Source: Pseudomonadota bacterium
Lineage (GTDB): Bacteria; Desulfobacterota; Desulfobacteria; Desulfobacterales; JAHIVH01
Assembly: GCA_018816735.1 (NCBI GenBank)
Contig: JAHIVH010000116.1
Coordinates: 50,791-114,790, forward strand
Direction: 5' to 3'
DNA: 64,000 nt
The position numbers and the translations under genes are program-made. The notes beneath the pieces are model-generated. The model was not told where the DNA came from. It saw only the letters and a program-made list of their open reading frames with translations, and searched no databases. Of the stretch, positions 44,389 to 54,400 are shown in pieces. The stretch's first letter is position 1. Every line of letters starts with the position of its first letter.

Positions 44389-46140
44389 TTACTCGTGTGT
44401 CACCCTGACCACTTCCTCAATTGTCGTAATGCCTTTTAATACTTTTTCCTTACCATCCTGCCGGAGTGTGATCATGTTCTGTTTAATGGCTTCACTTTTG
44501 ATTTTATTTGAATCGTGTGTCTTTAAAACAAGTCTTTTCAGGTTATCATTTAAAACCATGATTTCAAAAATACTCATTCTGCCCTTGTATCCGGTATTGA
44601 AGCAATCAGGACATCCTGTTGCTTTGAAAATGGTTGCGTTTTCCAACTCTTCTTTTTTGATACCAATGCTTTGTATTTCCATTTCATCAGGCGCATAGAG
44701 CAATTTGCATTTGCTGCAGAGAACTCTTACCAGACGCTGGGCGATAACGGCTTTGATGGCAGAGGCGATCAGGAAAGGTTCTGTGCCGATATCTACCAGT
44801 CGGGTGATGGCGCTTGCTGAATCATTTGTATGAAGCGTTGAAAAAACCAGGTGGCCAGTCAGGGCAGATTGAATGGCGATTTCCGCTGTTTCCTGATCTC
44901 TTATTTCTCCCACCAGGATCACATCCGGGTCCTGCCGGACAATGGATCTCAGTCCTTTGGCGAATGTCAGATCAATTTTGCGGTTGACCTGTATCTGTCC
45001 TATTCCCTTGATCTGGTATTCCACCGGATCTTCAATGGTTATGATATTGATATCGTCGGAATGGATTTCAGATAAAATGGCATAAAGCGTTGTGGTTTTA
45101 CCGCTTCCGGTTGGTCCTGTGACCAGAATAATGCCATTCGGCAGATGTATCAACTGATGAATGACATCAAGATTGTGGGGTTTGATTCCCAGTTCCGAAA
45201 GCTGCAAAAGGGACTCGGATTTATTTAAAAGTCTCAGTACAACGCGCTCGCCAAAAGATGTGGGCACGGTTGACACACGGATATCCACATCCTGCTTGCC
45301 GATTTTAACTTCTATCCTGCCATCCTGAGGCAGTCTTTTTTCAGCAATATCCAGCTTGGCCATAACCTTGACACGGGAAATCAGAGAGGCCTGAATCCAT
45401 TTGGGTGGCTTTACCAGATCATATAAAATACCATCCACCCGGTATCGGACTTTAAAACTGTCCTGATAGGGTTCAAGGTGAATATCACTGGCCCTTGCCT
45501 TGATGGATTGAGAGATAATGTGATTCATCAATTTGATTATCGGTGCATCACTGGTACTGTCCAGAAGATCTGCCGTTTCTTCAATCTCGCTGATGATCGT
45601 GCTGCTGCTTTCTTCTTCTTCCATATCCTGAACCAGTTGTTGTGCAGAATCTCTGGTCTTGTCGTAGGACAGGTTGATCACGGACAAAATGGCATCTTTG
45701 GTGGAAAGCACAATATGAAAATCGTGAAACCCGAGAATTTTGGCCACATCATCCGCATGCTGAAAAACTGTCGGATTGTGAACGGCGATGAGTTTTTCCT
45801 TGTTTTTTAAATCATCGGGGATTTGATTGCGGTTCAACGCCCGGGTGTTCTCTCCCTTATCCAATACAATAGGCACAATGTAAAATTTTTTAAGAAATTG
45901 TATGGACAGTTTTTGAGTGAAATCCGTATTGATATGTTCCATGGGAAGATTTAAAACCACAGGAAACCCATATTGCAAGCCCCATGCATCAAGCAGCTGC
46001 TGTTCGGTCACAATTTTTCTTTTTAGCAGAACATCATGGAATGCTTCTCTTTTTTCCAGACTGCTCTTTTGGGCGTCATCTATCTGGGATTCAGGTATGC
46101 CAAATTTTTCACTTAATATCTGTGAAAGTGGTGTCGTCAT
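44389..46140 (-). CDS. gspE: Type II secretion system ATPase GspE
   Basis: Hexameric cytoplasmic ATPase of 583 residues that powers pseudopilus assembly. The N-terminal domain binds GspL; the core has GPTGSGKTTTLYAIL (Walker A), the Asp box ITIEDPVEYQI, the Walker B segment VGEIRDQETAEIA and the His box. The four-cysteine zinc site reads CSKCKLLYAP then GCPDC. Length is within range. Its stop is three bases before the yidD-like start. GspD ends 47 bases upstream. Confidence 0.95.
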   Translation of the reverse strand: MTTPLSQILSEKFGIPESQIDDAQKSSLEKREAFHDVLLKRKIVTEQQLLDAWGLQYGFPVVLNLPMEHINTDFTQKLSIQFLKKFYIVPIVLDKGENTRALNRNQIPDDLKNKEKLIAVHNPTVFQHADDVAKILGFHDFHIVLSTKDAILSVINLSYDKTRDSAQQLVQDMEEEESSSTIISEIEETADLLDSTSDAPIIKLMNHIISQSIKARASDIHLEPYQDSFKVRYRVDGILYDLVKPPKWIQASLISRVKVMAKLDIAEKRLPQDGRIEVKIGKQDVDIRVSTVPTSFGERVVLRLLNKSESLLQLSELGIKPHNLDVIHQLIHLPNGIILVTGPTGSGKTTTLYAILSEIHSDDINIITIEDPVEYQIKGIGQIQVNRKIDLTFAKGLRSIVRQDPDVILVGEIRDQETAEIAIQSALTGHLVFSTLHTNDSASAITRLVDIGTEPFLIASAIKAVIAQRLVRVLCSKCKLLYAPDEMEIQSIGIKKEELENATIFKATGCPDCFNTGYKGRMSIFEIMVLNDNLKRLVLKTHDSNKIKSEAIKQNMITLRQDGKEKVLKGITTIEEVVRVTHE

Positions 46141-46187
46141 GGAATGTCATTTATCCTTTTGTTAAAAAAAGTAATGGTTTTCATGAT

Positions 46188-48194
46188 CTATTCTGAATCA
46201 TTCTTTTCCTCAGGTACTTCTTTAGAGACTTCACTATCACCATATAACTTGATGTTACCTTTTTTAACGGTTTCAATCTGATCTCTTTTGGAATCCATTA
46301 TTTTGGACGCATCATCCGGATTACCGACCACATGAGGCGTCAGGAAGATAAAAAGATTGGTTTTGTCATTTGTATTCGTAAACGATTTAAACAGGTATCC
46401 CAGGAGAGGGATAGCACCCAGACATGGGACCTTATATTGCGTTGTAGAAAGGCTGTCATCAATCAGGCCTCCGATGACCACTGTATTTTTATCCTGGACA
46501 ATGACGGTTGTATCAATCGTGCGCTTTAACGTGGATGGGGTGGTTGCGGCAAGCTTCGAATCTTCTACTATTTGGGTGACCTCAAAATTGATTTTAAGTC
46601 TTACCTGACGGTCCTTGCTGATCTGGGGTGTAATTTTAAGTATCTTACCCACGTTCTTATAATCAAAATTATTGTAGGAATCCACAGAGGCTGTAGAGCC
46701 TGTCTGTGTAAGATAGGGAACGTTTTTACCTACCGTAATACTTGCTTCTTCGTTATCAGTCGTAAGGATTTGGGGTGTGGAGAGGATGTTCACATCACTG
46801 TCACTTTTCATGGCGTTAATCACAGCGCCAAGGTTCGGAAACAATACATCGCCGATTTTTAGGCTTTCACCAAAGACGCCCATGGCAAATCCATTTGGAA
46901 AAGTGCTTACACCAGGGATTTCGCCCCTTCCAGCTATCATTGCGGTATTTGCATAATTATTCCCAGAGAATCCAATACCAGCCCCGCCATTAGTGTCATT
47001 CACGGTCACTTCTTTCCCTGTCGTCCATTCCGCACCAATATTAAAGGATTTGTTGATATTCACCTCCACGATCAGGCACTCTATATAGACCATGGCTCTC
47101 GGGATATCGAGTTTTTTGATAATATCTTCAAGAACCATGTATTCGTCTTTTTCCGCCATCATGATCAGACTGTTGGTCGCTTTGTCCGCAGTGATGGTCA
47201 CGTTTTCGGACACCAGGGGTTCGTCTTTTTTTCCCCCCTTTGCAGGTGAAGCGGATTTTTTACCGGATAATGACTGAAGCACTTTTGCAAGTTCTTCAGC
47301 AGTGGCATTTTCCAGATAATACACATGAATCTTTTCCTTGCCCCGGGGCATCTCCTTGTCCAGCATGGAGATCAGCTCATTTACTCTGTTTGTATCGACT
47401 TCGCTGGCAAGAAGGATGATGGAATTGGTCCGCTCATCAGGCACGAACTTTACGACCTTGCCTTCTTCGCGGGGTCTTTTCTTGTTCAAAGTTGTCTTAA
47501 ACAGATTGTCCAGAATCTGGGAAACTTTGGTCGAGTCGGCATGAAGGAGCGGTATAACGGAAATATTCTGCCCAACGTCTGTGACATCAATGATTTTTAT
47601 TATCCCCATCAGCCTTTGGATATTTGAATATACATCGGTTACAATCAGGGTGCCGGTGGGGCTATAGGCAAGCATGACGCTGTTTTTGGAAATCAAGGGT
47701 GCCACAAGGCGTTTTATTTCATCGGGGTCTGCATATTTTAATGAAATCAGTTGGGTCACCAGTTTGTCATCCGGATCTCTTGCTTCTTCAGAAATGAGTG
47801 TTTTAATGTTTTTTGTGCGCGCTTCAGGCGAGGGCACAATTTTGGTCACTTCTCCTGATTTTACTGTGGCAAAACCATAAACTTCCAGAACCGATTCAAA
47901 AACCTTGTAAGCTTCGTCAGCGGAAATTTTAGATGGAGAAATAATGGTTACCTTGCCTTTTACTTTGTCATCAATGATAAAATTCGTATTGGTCAGTTCA
48001 CTGATGAATTTTATGAAAACAGCAATATCCACATTGTTAAAATCAATGGATACAAATTTTTCCTGAGCCTCGCTATCAGGTAATGGCTTTTTTGAAGATG
48101 TGTCTTCTGCAAAAGATGTGGCCTGAATCGTCAGAAAAAAAATCAATCCTATAAAAAAAATGATTGGGGTGTGCCTTTTTGTTTTTTCTTTCAT
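46188..48194 (-). CDS. gspD: Type II secretion system secretin GspD
   Basis: Outer-membrane channel of 668 residues. A signal peptide (about 1-29, ending SFA) is followed by the N0 domain, N1-N3 ring domains (IQRLMGIIKIIDVTD, then NELISMLDKEMPRGKEKIHV and IKKLDIPRAMVYIECLIVEV) and the secretin core with VNILSTPQILTTDNEEASI and VGKNVPYLTQTG. The C-terminal part ends in LFIFLTPHVVGNPDDASKI and a short charged tail that may serve a pilotin. Length is normal. It follows gspC after about 90 bases. Confidence 0.94.
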   Translation of the reverse strand: MKEKTKRHTPIIFFIGLIFFLTIQATSFAEDTSSKKPLPDSEAQEKFVSIDFNNVDIAVFIKFISELTNTNFIIDDKVKGKVTIISPSKISADEAYKVFESVLEVYGFATVKSGEVTKIVPSPEARTKNIKTLISEEARDPDDKLVTQLISLKYADPDEIKRLVAPLISKNSVMLAYSPTGTLIVTDVYSNIQRLMGIIKIIDVTDVGQNISVIPLLHADSTKVSQILDNLFKTTLNKKRPREEGKVVKFVPDERTNSIILLASEVDTNRVNELISMLDKEMPRGKEKIHVYYLENATAEELAKVLQSLSGKKSASPAKGGKKDEPLVSENVTITADKATNSLIMMAEKDEYMVLEDIIKKLDIPRAMVYIECLIVEVNINKSFNIGAEWTTGKEVTVNDTNGGAGIGFSGNNYANTAMIAGRGEIPGVSTFPNGFAMGVFGESLKIGDVLFPNLGAVINAMKSDSDVNILSTPQILTTDNEEASITVGKNVPYLTQTGSTASVDSYNNFDYKNVGKILKITPQISKDRQVRLKINFEVTQIVEDSKLAATTPSTLKRTIDTTVIVQDKNTVVIGGLIDDSLSTTQYKVPCLGAIPLLGYLFKSFTNTNDKTNLFIFLTPHVVGNPDDASKIMDSKRDQIETVKKGNIKLYGDSEVSKEVPEEKNDSE

Positions 48195-48283
48195 GTTTGC
48201 TTACCGGTTTTGTTGTAATTATATTATTAAATTCAGGATATGTGTTTTATCAAACTCCATATCCGCGTGATCAAGCTGTTCAT

Positions 48284-49165
48284 CTACTGAATGTTGTAGT
48301 CAATCGTTTGCATTTTGCCGCGCCTTTTCACCTGAAGGCTCAAGGCCGATGCAGAAGAAATATTTTCATAAAATTTCAAGGCATCATCCACAGATTCAAT
48401 CGGATTCCCATCCACGCCTGTGATCACATCTCCGTTTTTCAATCCCATCTGCGAGAATATGGAATTTCGCCGAATCGAGCTTAATGCCAGACCGTCAGGT
48501 TGCCCGTTTGTGAAATGAGGGCGTACTTTGACCTGTCCCATGAGTTCGTTGATGTTCTGAAGCGATTGCTCAATATCGGCCCGTTGGAGGGAAATATTCT
48601 GGGTGCTACCTGGCTCCATGCCATCAGACAAATTTGACAAGGCAGGGGCTCGGGAATCAGCTGAATCTTTTTTGGTGCTCTTGGCTTCTTCCATGACAAG
48701 TACCTGATCTTCATCATTGATGCTCAACACGACTTTCTCTCTTAAAATCATTTTCACTGTGGCGCTTGTATTTTGAATGGTATCGCCTATTCGATAAAGT
48801 TCCTGTTCTTTATTCCGGGTTGTTTCGCCAATCACTGCATATGCTTTTTCCCTGTCTCCTGTCACCGTTCCCCACAATTTGAGTTTAAGTTCGGTTTCTT
48901 TTAAGCTATCCACATTGACAGAATCTTCAGGTTTTTTATCATTTTGACTGCTTTTGAAAATGTCTCTTGTTTTTATGGTATTGTAGTAGGACAAGGAAAG
49001 CGGTCGCTTGGCATGAGACCGGTTCACGGCTTTTGGGGCTATTTCTGATACCTGAAACGAATCAAATCTTTCTGTCGTAACCTGATATGCAGTATCCACG
49101 ACTAAAAATGACGCGACTGTAATAAGCATCATATTAATCATTATAAATAACCTGTTGATCATCAT
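48284..49165 (-). CDS. gspC: Type II secretion system protein GspC
   Basis: A 293-residue bitopic inner-membrane protein that links the platform to the secretin. It has an N-terminal helix (about 8-28), a periplasmic homology region (about 85-165, LKLWGTVTGDREKAYAVIGE) and a C-terminal PDZ domain (about 210-290, with SSIRRNSIFSQMGLKNGDVI and LSLQVKRRGK). The PDZ domain, absent in some lineages, helps select substrates. It sits between gspN and gspD, which reflects the permuted gene order of the operon. Confidence 0.9.
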   Translation of the reverse strand: MMINRLFIMINMMLITVASFLVVDTAYQVTTERFDSFQVSEIAPKAVNRSHAKRPLSLSYYNTIKTRDIFKSSQNDKKPEDSVNVDSLKETELKLKLWGTVTGDREKAYAVIGETTRNKEQELYRIGDTIQNTSATVKMILREKVVLSINDEDQVLVMEEAKSTKKDSADSRAPALSNLSDGMEPGSTQNISLQRADIEQSLQNINELMGQVKVRPHFTNGQPDGLALSSIRRNSIFSQMGLKNGDVITGVDGNPIESVDDALKFYENISSASALSLQVKRRGKMQTIDYNIQ

Positions 49166-49200
49166 CTTTAAAACACCTTCCTGAAAAGTCTCTTTGTAAT

Positions 49201-50079
49201 TTATCTGTCCATTGAAAAGTCAGGATCAGATACGGTGCCATTAATTGTAAACGGAATGCCGTTTTTCAGGTTCATCTTGTTTAAAAAGCCACCTATTGGC
49301 AGTCTCTTGGTGATGTTCTTCAAGAAATCCGGCTGAGGTTTGACGTTTCCTATTAACGCCAAACGGCTAAGTTCAAATGGCACCTTGATATCAATGGCAC
49401 CTGTAATCACACCACTGGCCTGTTTGCCGGAAACATCACCCCGTTTGACTTCAACCCGGTTGTCTAAAATGTCTGCTTCAATTTCAATCGAATCGAATGA
49501 AAGTGTGTCAATACCAATCAACCGGTTTTTAATCGCCACTTCCATATCTTTAAGAAAGATGTTTATCTCCCCCGTCTTGATTATCTGTCCTGCAATATCA
49601 CATGTCCCTTTGAGATCGAGTTTCCCTTTGACAGCGTATCCCATGAACAGATCCTTTACCGGTAATTCTTCCAGATGAACGTGTTTAATATCTGTCTTAA
49701 TGAATAGTGTGGGATTTTGAGCCATATCATTGAATTTGATAGCCGTATCCCAGTCCCCTCCGCATGAAACCGCGTCTATTGTCAGTCTTTTTGTATCAGA
49801 CATTAAACTGCTGATACCAGGCATCAGTTTGATATATTCAGCGTTAAACACGGGGACATCAAAGTAGGACACATTGACATCGGATAATTTTAATCCAGGC
49901 GGCAATGCAGGTTTGATATCTTTAAACTGGACCTTCAGATCCTTGGAATAGTTCCTGATTGATGATGTCATAACCTGTTCCAGCAATGCTGACGGAAAAA
50001 GCCAATATGTGAAAAACAGGGTAGATAAAGCCCCCCAGAAAATGTAAAAAAAGATAAGTTTTTTATTTTTCATGGCCAA
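49201..50079 (-). CDS. gspN: Type II secretion system protein GspN
   Basis: A 292-residue protein with one N-terminal transmembrane helix (about residues 8-28) and a periplasmic, mostly beta domain similar to AsmA-like folds: VSYFDVPVFNAEYIKLMPG and LRDLKGTCDIAGQ-type strands recur (here GKLDLKGTCDIAGQIIKTGE). GspN is an accessory part found only in some systems; its presence as a full-length gene is informative. It starts after gspM with a 28-base gap and precedes gspC by 35. Identification rests on fold and position, as sequence conservation in the family is low. Confidence 0.82.
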   Translation of the reverse strand: MAMKNKKLIFFYIFWGALSTLFFTYWLFPSALLEQVMTSSIRNYSKDLKVQFKDIKPALPPGLKLSDVNVSYFDVPVFNAEYIKLMPGISSLMSDTKRLTIDAVSCGGDWDTAIKFNDMAQNPTLFIKTDIKHVHLEELPVKDLFMGYAVKGKLDLKGTCDIAGQIIKTGEINIFLKDMEVAIKNRLIGIDTLSFDSIEIEADILDNRVEVKRGDVSGKQASGVITGAIDIKVPFELSRLALIGNVKPQPDFLKNITKRLPIGGFLNKMNLKNGIPFTINGTVSDPDFSMDR

Positions 50080-50107
50080 ACCGTTTAAATCTTAAAAAAT
50101 AACCGGA

Positions 50108-50632
50108 TTATAATTCAATTGTTTCAATCTGAAGGACGCAGCTTAGCGCGCCATCTTTTTTTTCCTTTGAGATTGCCACTTTTGTTACGGAAACACTTTT
50201 TTCTGTTGTTTCAATATTGTACAGAAAGTTAATCAGCTGTTCCAGAGATACGGGCTGAAGCTTCATCTCGACAATGGACAGTTTGTAAGGACCGTTCTTC
50301 TGTGTGGATGAAGACGGCTTCATGTAACTGATACTTTCTTTTACATTTGCTTTTCCGGAAAGATCTTCCAGATAAGAAAATAACGTAAAATTATTCTTCC
50401 TGTTTTTGATTTCGCTGCTCGATACATCCGAATAGGCTTTCATCCCCTGATATTCGGTTTTAAGTCCCGTAATTTTAACAAGATCTCTCTTTCTGTCTAT
50501 CAAGGCGCTTTTCATCTTGCTTCTTTTACTGACCACCGGGTAGATGGCAAATTGAAACAATGAGTAAACAGCCAGAAAACCGGCAAGCAGGATAAGCGAT
50601 TTTTTATCTCGTCTTCCCAACTGAATGGTCAT
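50108..50632 (-). CDS. gspM: Type II secretion system protein GspM
   Basis: A 174-residue bitopic protein: short cytoplasmic tail, one helix (about 13-30, SLILLAGFLAVYSLFQFAIY) and a periplasmic coiled/ferredoxin-like domain with the segments LKTEYQGMKAYSDVSSSEI and EMKLQPVSLEQLINFLYNIE. Its partner GspL is next upstream, 31 bases away. Conservation is low in GspM proteins, so the call relies on topology and on gene order. Confidence 0.85.
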   Translation of the reverse strand: MTIQLGRRDKKSLILLAGFLAVYSLFQFAIYPVVSKRSKMKSALIDRKRDLVKITGLKTEYQGMKAYSDVSSSEIKNRKNNFTLFSYLEDLSGKANVKESISYMKPSSSTQKNGPYKLSIVEMKLQPVSLEQLINFLYNIETTEKSVSVTKVAISKEKKDGALSCVLQIETIEL

Positions 50633-50663
50633 CTTTCAGTCTCCGTGTCCAAATGGCCTCCTG

Positions 50664-52100
50664 TCATAGTGAAATCTTTATTTTAAACCGTATGCGTTTG
50701 GTTGTTTTATCAATCGTTGCAGAATTGATTTTCACACCGCTGAAAGTATCTATCGTTTCAAGGCTGTTTTTCATCTCATCAACCGAGTTGAATGAATCGG
50801 TCTCTCCGGCAAGCTGGACACCATCTGCGCCGATAATCAGTTGGGAAACCTCCACATCCACGGTTTTAGATATCTTTTTACTGATTTTATTCAGAATATC
50901 TATGGCAAGCTGCTTTTCATTATCTTTAGTTGAAGATAATTTGTCTTTATTGAGGTTGCTTACTGCAATCTGAAGCTCGTCAACAGGGTTCTGAATTCGT
51001 GTTCGATCCGGGAACACACTTAAAAACACCTTTTTGATCTCCGTATCAAGTGTCGTTATCTTCCGGCTCATCAACGTCATATCGATAAAAAAACTGATTA
51101 AGGCAATCACCAGTAAGGATAAAAAAAGAATACCCGTCCGGATAAATTTTTCTTTGTATTCCGTAATTATTTTTTTCCCCGCAAAAGGACGTTCACTGAA
51201 ATTGATAGTGTCAATCCCTGACACATCGAGCATGGCAAGAACCAGCGAATTGTCCATTATTTCCGGCTGCCAGGATATCGTTTGCGGGATATCCACAGTG
51301 TAAAGCGTCTTTATATCTGTCACGTTTACAGGAATGTTCAGATTCGCTTCCAGTTCTTTTTGCAGCTCACGGCTGGCAAGTCCCTTTCCCGTCATGAATA
51401 GGGCTTCCGGTTTAAAGTCATACTGCCAGGTCTCATGAAATGCGGTCAGGGTTTGCCGGATCATTTTTAACATGGATTCAGGGCCGTCCGCCAGATCGAG
51501 ATTGATGGGTGTGTTTCTGTACACGCAGACTTGCCCTGCCGAACACAGGCCGATGGATACATCATGGGTGTCCACATCCAGAAAAATACCGTTTTTATCT
51601 GAATCAAACAGATTTTTTGCCATTGGATATCCGGAAATGGTCACCATATCCGGTGTAATCTGATGAGATTTCAACGTGTCCATCAATGAGCCCATCTTTG
51701 ACTTTTCCACAGCTGCGGCAATCAGTCTTTCATCATCGTTCAGCCGGATGGGCTGAAATGCAATCTCAAGCTCTTCAACAGGCAGAGGCAATGTGGGTTC
51801 AAGCTCGAATGGCAATACCTGTTTGATTTTTTTCTGGTTTTTAAAAGGGATACTGACATTTCTGAAAAACAGATTGTTTGCAGGATAAGACACCATAACC
51901 GTGCATCCGGATAAATCGATTCGGGAGGACACTTCTTTGATCGCTCTGGAAAGGAACGTATCCTTTTGATCGTCAGGCTGACCGGCATCTTTGATGATAT
52001 GATACGCAGCAGCCACCTGATTTCCGTTAATCGCATTCAATACCATAACAGCTGTCACTGAATCGTTTCTGATGTCCAATCCTAAAATTTTTCGGCTCAT
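50664..52100 (-). CDS. gspL: Type II secretion system protein GspL (PilM-like N-terminus)
   Basis: A 478-residue bitopic protein. The N-terminal actin-like cytoplasmic domain (MSRKILGLDIRNDSVTAVMV, then SIPFKNQKKIKQVLPFELEP) recalls PilM of type IV pili and binds GspE; a single helix (about 330-350) leads to a periplasmic ferredoxin-like domain that pairs with GspM. It starts 40 bases after gspK. The protein is complete. Comparison with PilM/PilN shows a fused PilM-PilN plan, the known hallmark of GspL. Confidence 0.88.
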   Translation of the reverse strand: MSRKILGLDIRNDSVTAVMVLNAINGNQVAAAYHIIKDAGQPDDQKDTFLSRAIKEVSSRIDLSGCTVMVSYPANNLFFRNVSIPFKNQKKIKQVLPFELEPTLPLPVEELEIAFQPIRLNDDERLIAAAVEKSKMGSLMDTLKSHQITPDMVTISGYPMAKNLFDSDKNGIFLDVDTHDVSIGLCSAGQVCVYRNTPINLDLADGPESMLKMIRQTLTAFHETWQYDFKPEALFMTGKGLASRELQKELEANLNIPVNVTDIKTLYTVDIPQTISWQPEIMDNSLVLAMLDVSGIDTINFSERPFAGKKIITEYKEKFIRTGILFLSLLVIALISFFIDMTLMSRKITTLDTEIKKVFLSVFPDRTRIQNPVDELQIAVSNLNKDKLSSTKDNEKQLAIDILNKISKKISKTVDVEVSQLIIGADGVQLAGETDSFNSVDEMKNSLETIDTFSGVKINSATIDKTTKRIRFKIKISL

Positions 52101-52140
52101 CGTTTTACCAGTAAATTAAAATTCGTGCGCGAGTTTGATC

Positions 52141-53229
52141 TCAATCCGTCTTCCAGCTCAGAATTCTGTATGTCCATACGTGCGTGTCGTTATCTTTATA
52201 CCGTTCAATAACAGCCTCAGCCGTTACAACAACATTATTTTTTGATGCTTTGCTTTCGATTCGAAAAAAATCGCTTACGGTTGTAATTAATTTCTCGGAA
52301 ATTGTAACGTCACTCCCACCCGGAACATCTTTATACCATATGGGTTTAGAAAGATCGTGGACAAAATTTTCCTCTGATGTTTCTATCCTGTAATCGATCA
52401 TCTGGGTTGCGACCTCTTCATCCCCTTGTGGCAACAATGCTGATATTACCGGCAATTCCGCTGTATTGATATTGATTTTTCCTTCAAAAGTAAAGCGATT
52501 TTCTTGGGTTTTTGTCATTCCATATACAGTAATGTACCGGGAAAGCTGAAGCATTTCACCAACGCTATAAAACATTTCAGGTGTGATTCCTTTGATAAGT
52601 ACCAGTTCCTCAAGATGAGTCAATGGGCCGTTTTTACACGAATATGGCGGGTCCAAATCCTGATAATAGTCGGATTCCGCACCATTCAAACCGGTTATGG
52701 CATCGTCATCACCAAAATCAAGCCAGTCTTTGATGGAACTGACGATACCTGACGTACCGACCTCATCAAAAGAATCGCTTTCCGGTATGAAATATTGAAG
52801 GATATCATCCCACAGTTTTCTCTGATCCGTGTTAAACTGACGGCCTTCAGGATAGGTGACGAGCGCATTGACCTGAATCTTTGACAATTCATCCGTGATC
52901 GAAAGCTCCAGCTTCCCTGTGTCAAAGGGAAAATCGGCCAGCACTTCATCCACTTTTTCAGGAGTGGCCCAGTCTTCCTGGACAGAATCGACCAGTTTAT
53001 GATTTTTTTCATCCTTTTCTTTATCTGAAATGAGAATACCGATACCGATATGAATGCCTGATGCGGCCATCTGATCCATCACGAGCGTGTCTCGCGTAAC
53101 TGCTGCTGAAATCACTTCAGACCGGACTCGTCTGTTCAGTTCCAGGGCAACGGAAATCAGTATGGTAATGATCGTTAGTGTAATGAGGATCGCAATCCCT
53201 TTTTCATTGTTTACAACTTTTTTCTGCAT
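52141..53229 (-). CDS. gspK: Type II secretion system minor pseudopilin GspK
   Basis: A 362-residue minor pseudopilin, much larger than the others because of a helical insertion, as is normal for GspK. The prepilin leader ends in NEKG, cleaved before IAILITLTIITILISVAL; the conserved Glu at mature position 5 is absent, as expected for GspK. SSIKDWLDFGDDDAITGLNG (calcium-site region) and FEGKININTAELPVISALL are family signatures. It overlaps the end of gspJ by 19 bases. It caps the pseudopilus tip with GspI and GspJ. Confidence 0.9.
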   Translation of the reverse strand: MQKKVVNNEKGIAILITLTIITILISVALELNRRVRSEVISAAVTRDTLVMDQMAASGIHIGIGILISDKEKDEKNHKLVDSVQEDWATPEKVDEVLADFPFDTGKLELSITDELSKIQVNALVTYPEGRQFNTDQRKLWDDILQYFIPESDSFDEVGTSGIVSSIKDWLDFGDDDAITGLNGAESDYYQDLDPPYSCKNGPLTHLEELVLIKGITPEMFYSVGEMLQLSRYITVYGMTKTQENRFTFEGKININTAELPVISALLPQGDEEVATQMIDYRIETSEENFVHDLSKPIWYKDVPGGSDVTISEKLITTVSDFFRIESKASKNNVVVTAEAVIERYKDNDTHVWTYRILSWKTD

Positions 53230-53942
53230 ACGGATAATTTCACACTGGTTTCAAATACTTGTGTATTGGTTTCATTACCGACAGCCAGTTTGACAAATAT
53301 TTCAGATGGTGTGGCAAAGCCGAACTCTTCCGTTTCCGAATCCCAATGGTCAAACTCCTCCCCCTCTTCATCAAAATATCTGATTTCAAACGATCTGACC
53401 TGTTCACAGATCACCGGATCACGTTCACTTTCTTCAAATGTTTCATGCGGATACAACTGATCAAACCGTTTGATTCCGAAATTGCCATCCATGGTTTCTG
53501 CAACATAATAAATGATTTCTGAAATGCCATTTTGCCGTGTTTCATGAAAGGGAATATGCCCAAGAGACGAAAATTTGAGTTTTGCAAACGTTTCCGTACC
53601 CAAAGTCACCAATTCTCCTTTTATGGCGTAAGGGTCAGGATCTTCGCCAAACTCCGGTTTTTTCCAGGCTGGCGGCAAGGAAGTAAAAAATGACATCAGA
53701 TCAGAGGTCATTATCGAAAAACAGTTTTTAGCCATGCTGTGAATTTTGGCGCCTTCTTCAAGCGGAGCGGTTGAACTGAAAACCGAATTGAACGATGTAA
53801 ACAGCATGGACATGGCCAGACTGAAAATAAAAATGGCCACGAGAATCTCAATCAGCGTAAACCCATGGCATTGATTGGCCATGCGCGATCGTCTCGGGCG
53901 CACCTGGCTTGACGGTTTACGACTATTTTTTTTAAAAATCAT
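53211..53942 (-). CDS. gspJ: Type II secretion system minor pseudopilin GspJ
   Basis: A 243-residue minor pseudopilin with a basic leader and the prepilin peptidase site CHGFTLIEILVAIFIFSLAM (Gly before Phe, Glu at position 5). The C-terminal domain has EIRYFDEEGEEFDHWDSE, the typical GspJ strand pair. Its ATG overlaps the gspI stop (ATGA), so the two are translationally coupled, which fits their joint role in the tip complex. The leader is somewhat long (about 27 residues), and a downstream start (MANQCHGFT) is possible. Confidence 0.88.
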   Translation of the reverse strand: MIFKKNSRKPSSQVRPRRSRMANQCHGFTLIEILVAIFIFSLAMSMLFTSFNSVFSSTAPLEEGAKIHSMAKNCFSIMTSDLMSFFTSLPPAWKKPEFGEDPDPYAIKGELVTLGTETFAKLKFSSLGHIPFHETRQNGISEIIYYVAETMDGNFGIKRFDQLYPHETFEESERDPVICEQVRSFEIRYFDEEGEEFDHWDSETEEFGFATPSEIFVKLAVGNETNTQVFETSVKLSVCRKKL

Positions 53943-54400
53943 TTTTTGTCTTTAAAATTCCTGTACCTGTAAGCACGGATGACATGCGTGAGTCCCTCGC
54001 TTTCGAGAGCAACGGTCACATCAATCCGGGCAAGTTCGAACGATTCATCAAGGGCTTCCGATTCAACCGAATCGACAGTGGCATGCCAGACATACCCGGG
54101 GAATTCTTCACCAAAATCACCGGTATCGTTAAGGGGGATTGTCAAATCTTCCCGTTCAATATCGGAAAGCTTCTTCTGGCAAAGCATGGGCGCAATTGTA
54201 TAAAACCGTGATGAGTAGCTCATTGCAATGGTCTGGCCATGTAATTTAAAAACAGAAGTGAACACGATTCCTATGATCGCAATGGCCACCAGCACCTCAA
54301 AAAGGGTAAATCCGCTACCGGCTTGTTGAAATTTATTGTCAAGGCTGTTGGTTTTTTCTGTCATGAAGGCTTTATCAGTTTCCAAATCTGAAATACCCAT
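53939..54400 (-). CDS. gspI: Type II secretion system minor pseudopilin GspI
   Basis: A 153-residue minor pseudopilin. The prepilin site is GSGFTLFEVLVAIAIIGIVF; the rest is the short GspI globular domain with SRFYTIAPMLCQKKLSDIE. The start used overlaps gspH by 26 bases; a second ATG 12 codons later (54364) would remove the overlap and still leave a complete leader, so the start is uncertain. It initiates tip assembly with GspJ and GspK. Confidence 0.87.
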   Translation of the reverse strand: MGISDLETDKAFMTEKTNSLDNKFQQAGSGFTLFEVLVAIAIIGIVFTSVFKLHGQTIAMSYSSRFYTIAPMLCQKKLSDIEREDLTIPLNDTGDFGEEFPGYVWHATVDSVESEALDESFELARIDVTVALESEGLTHVIRAYRYRNFKDKK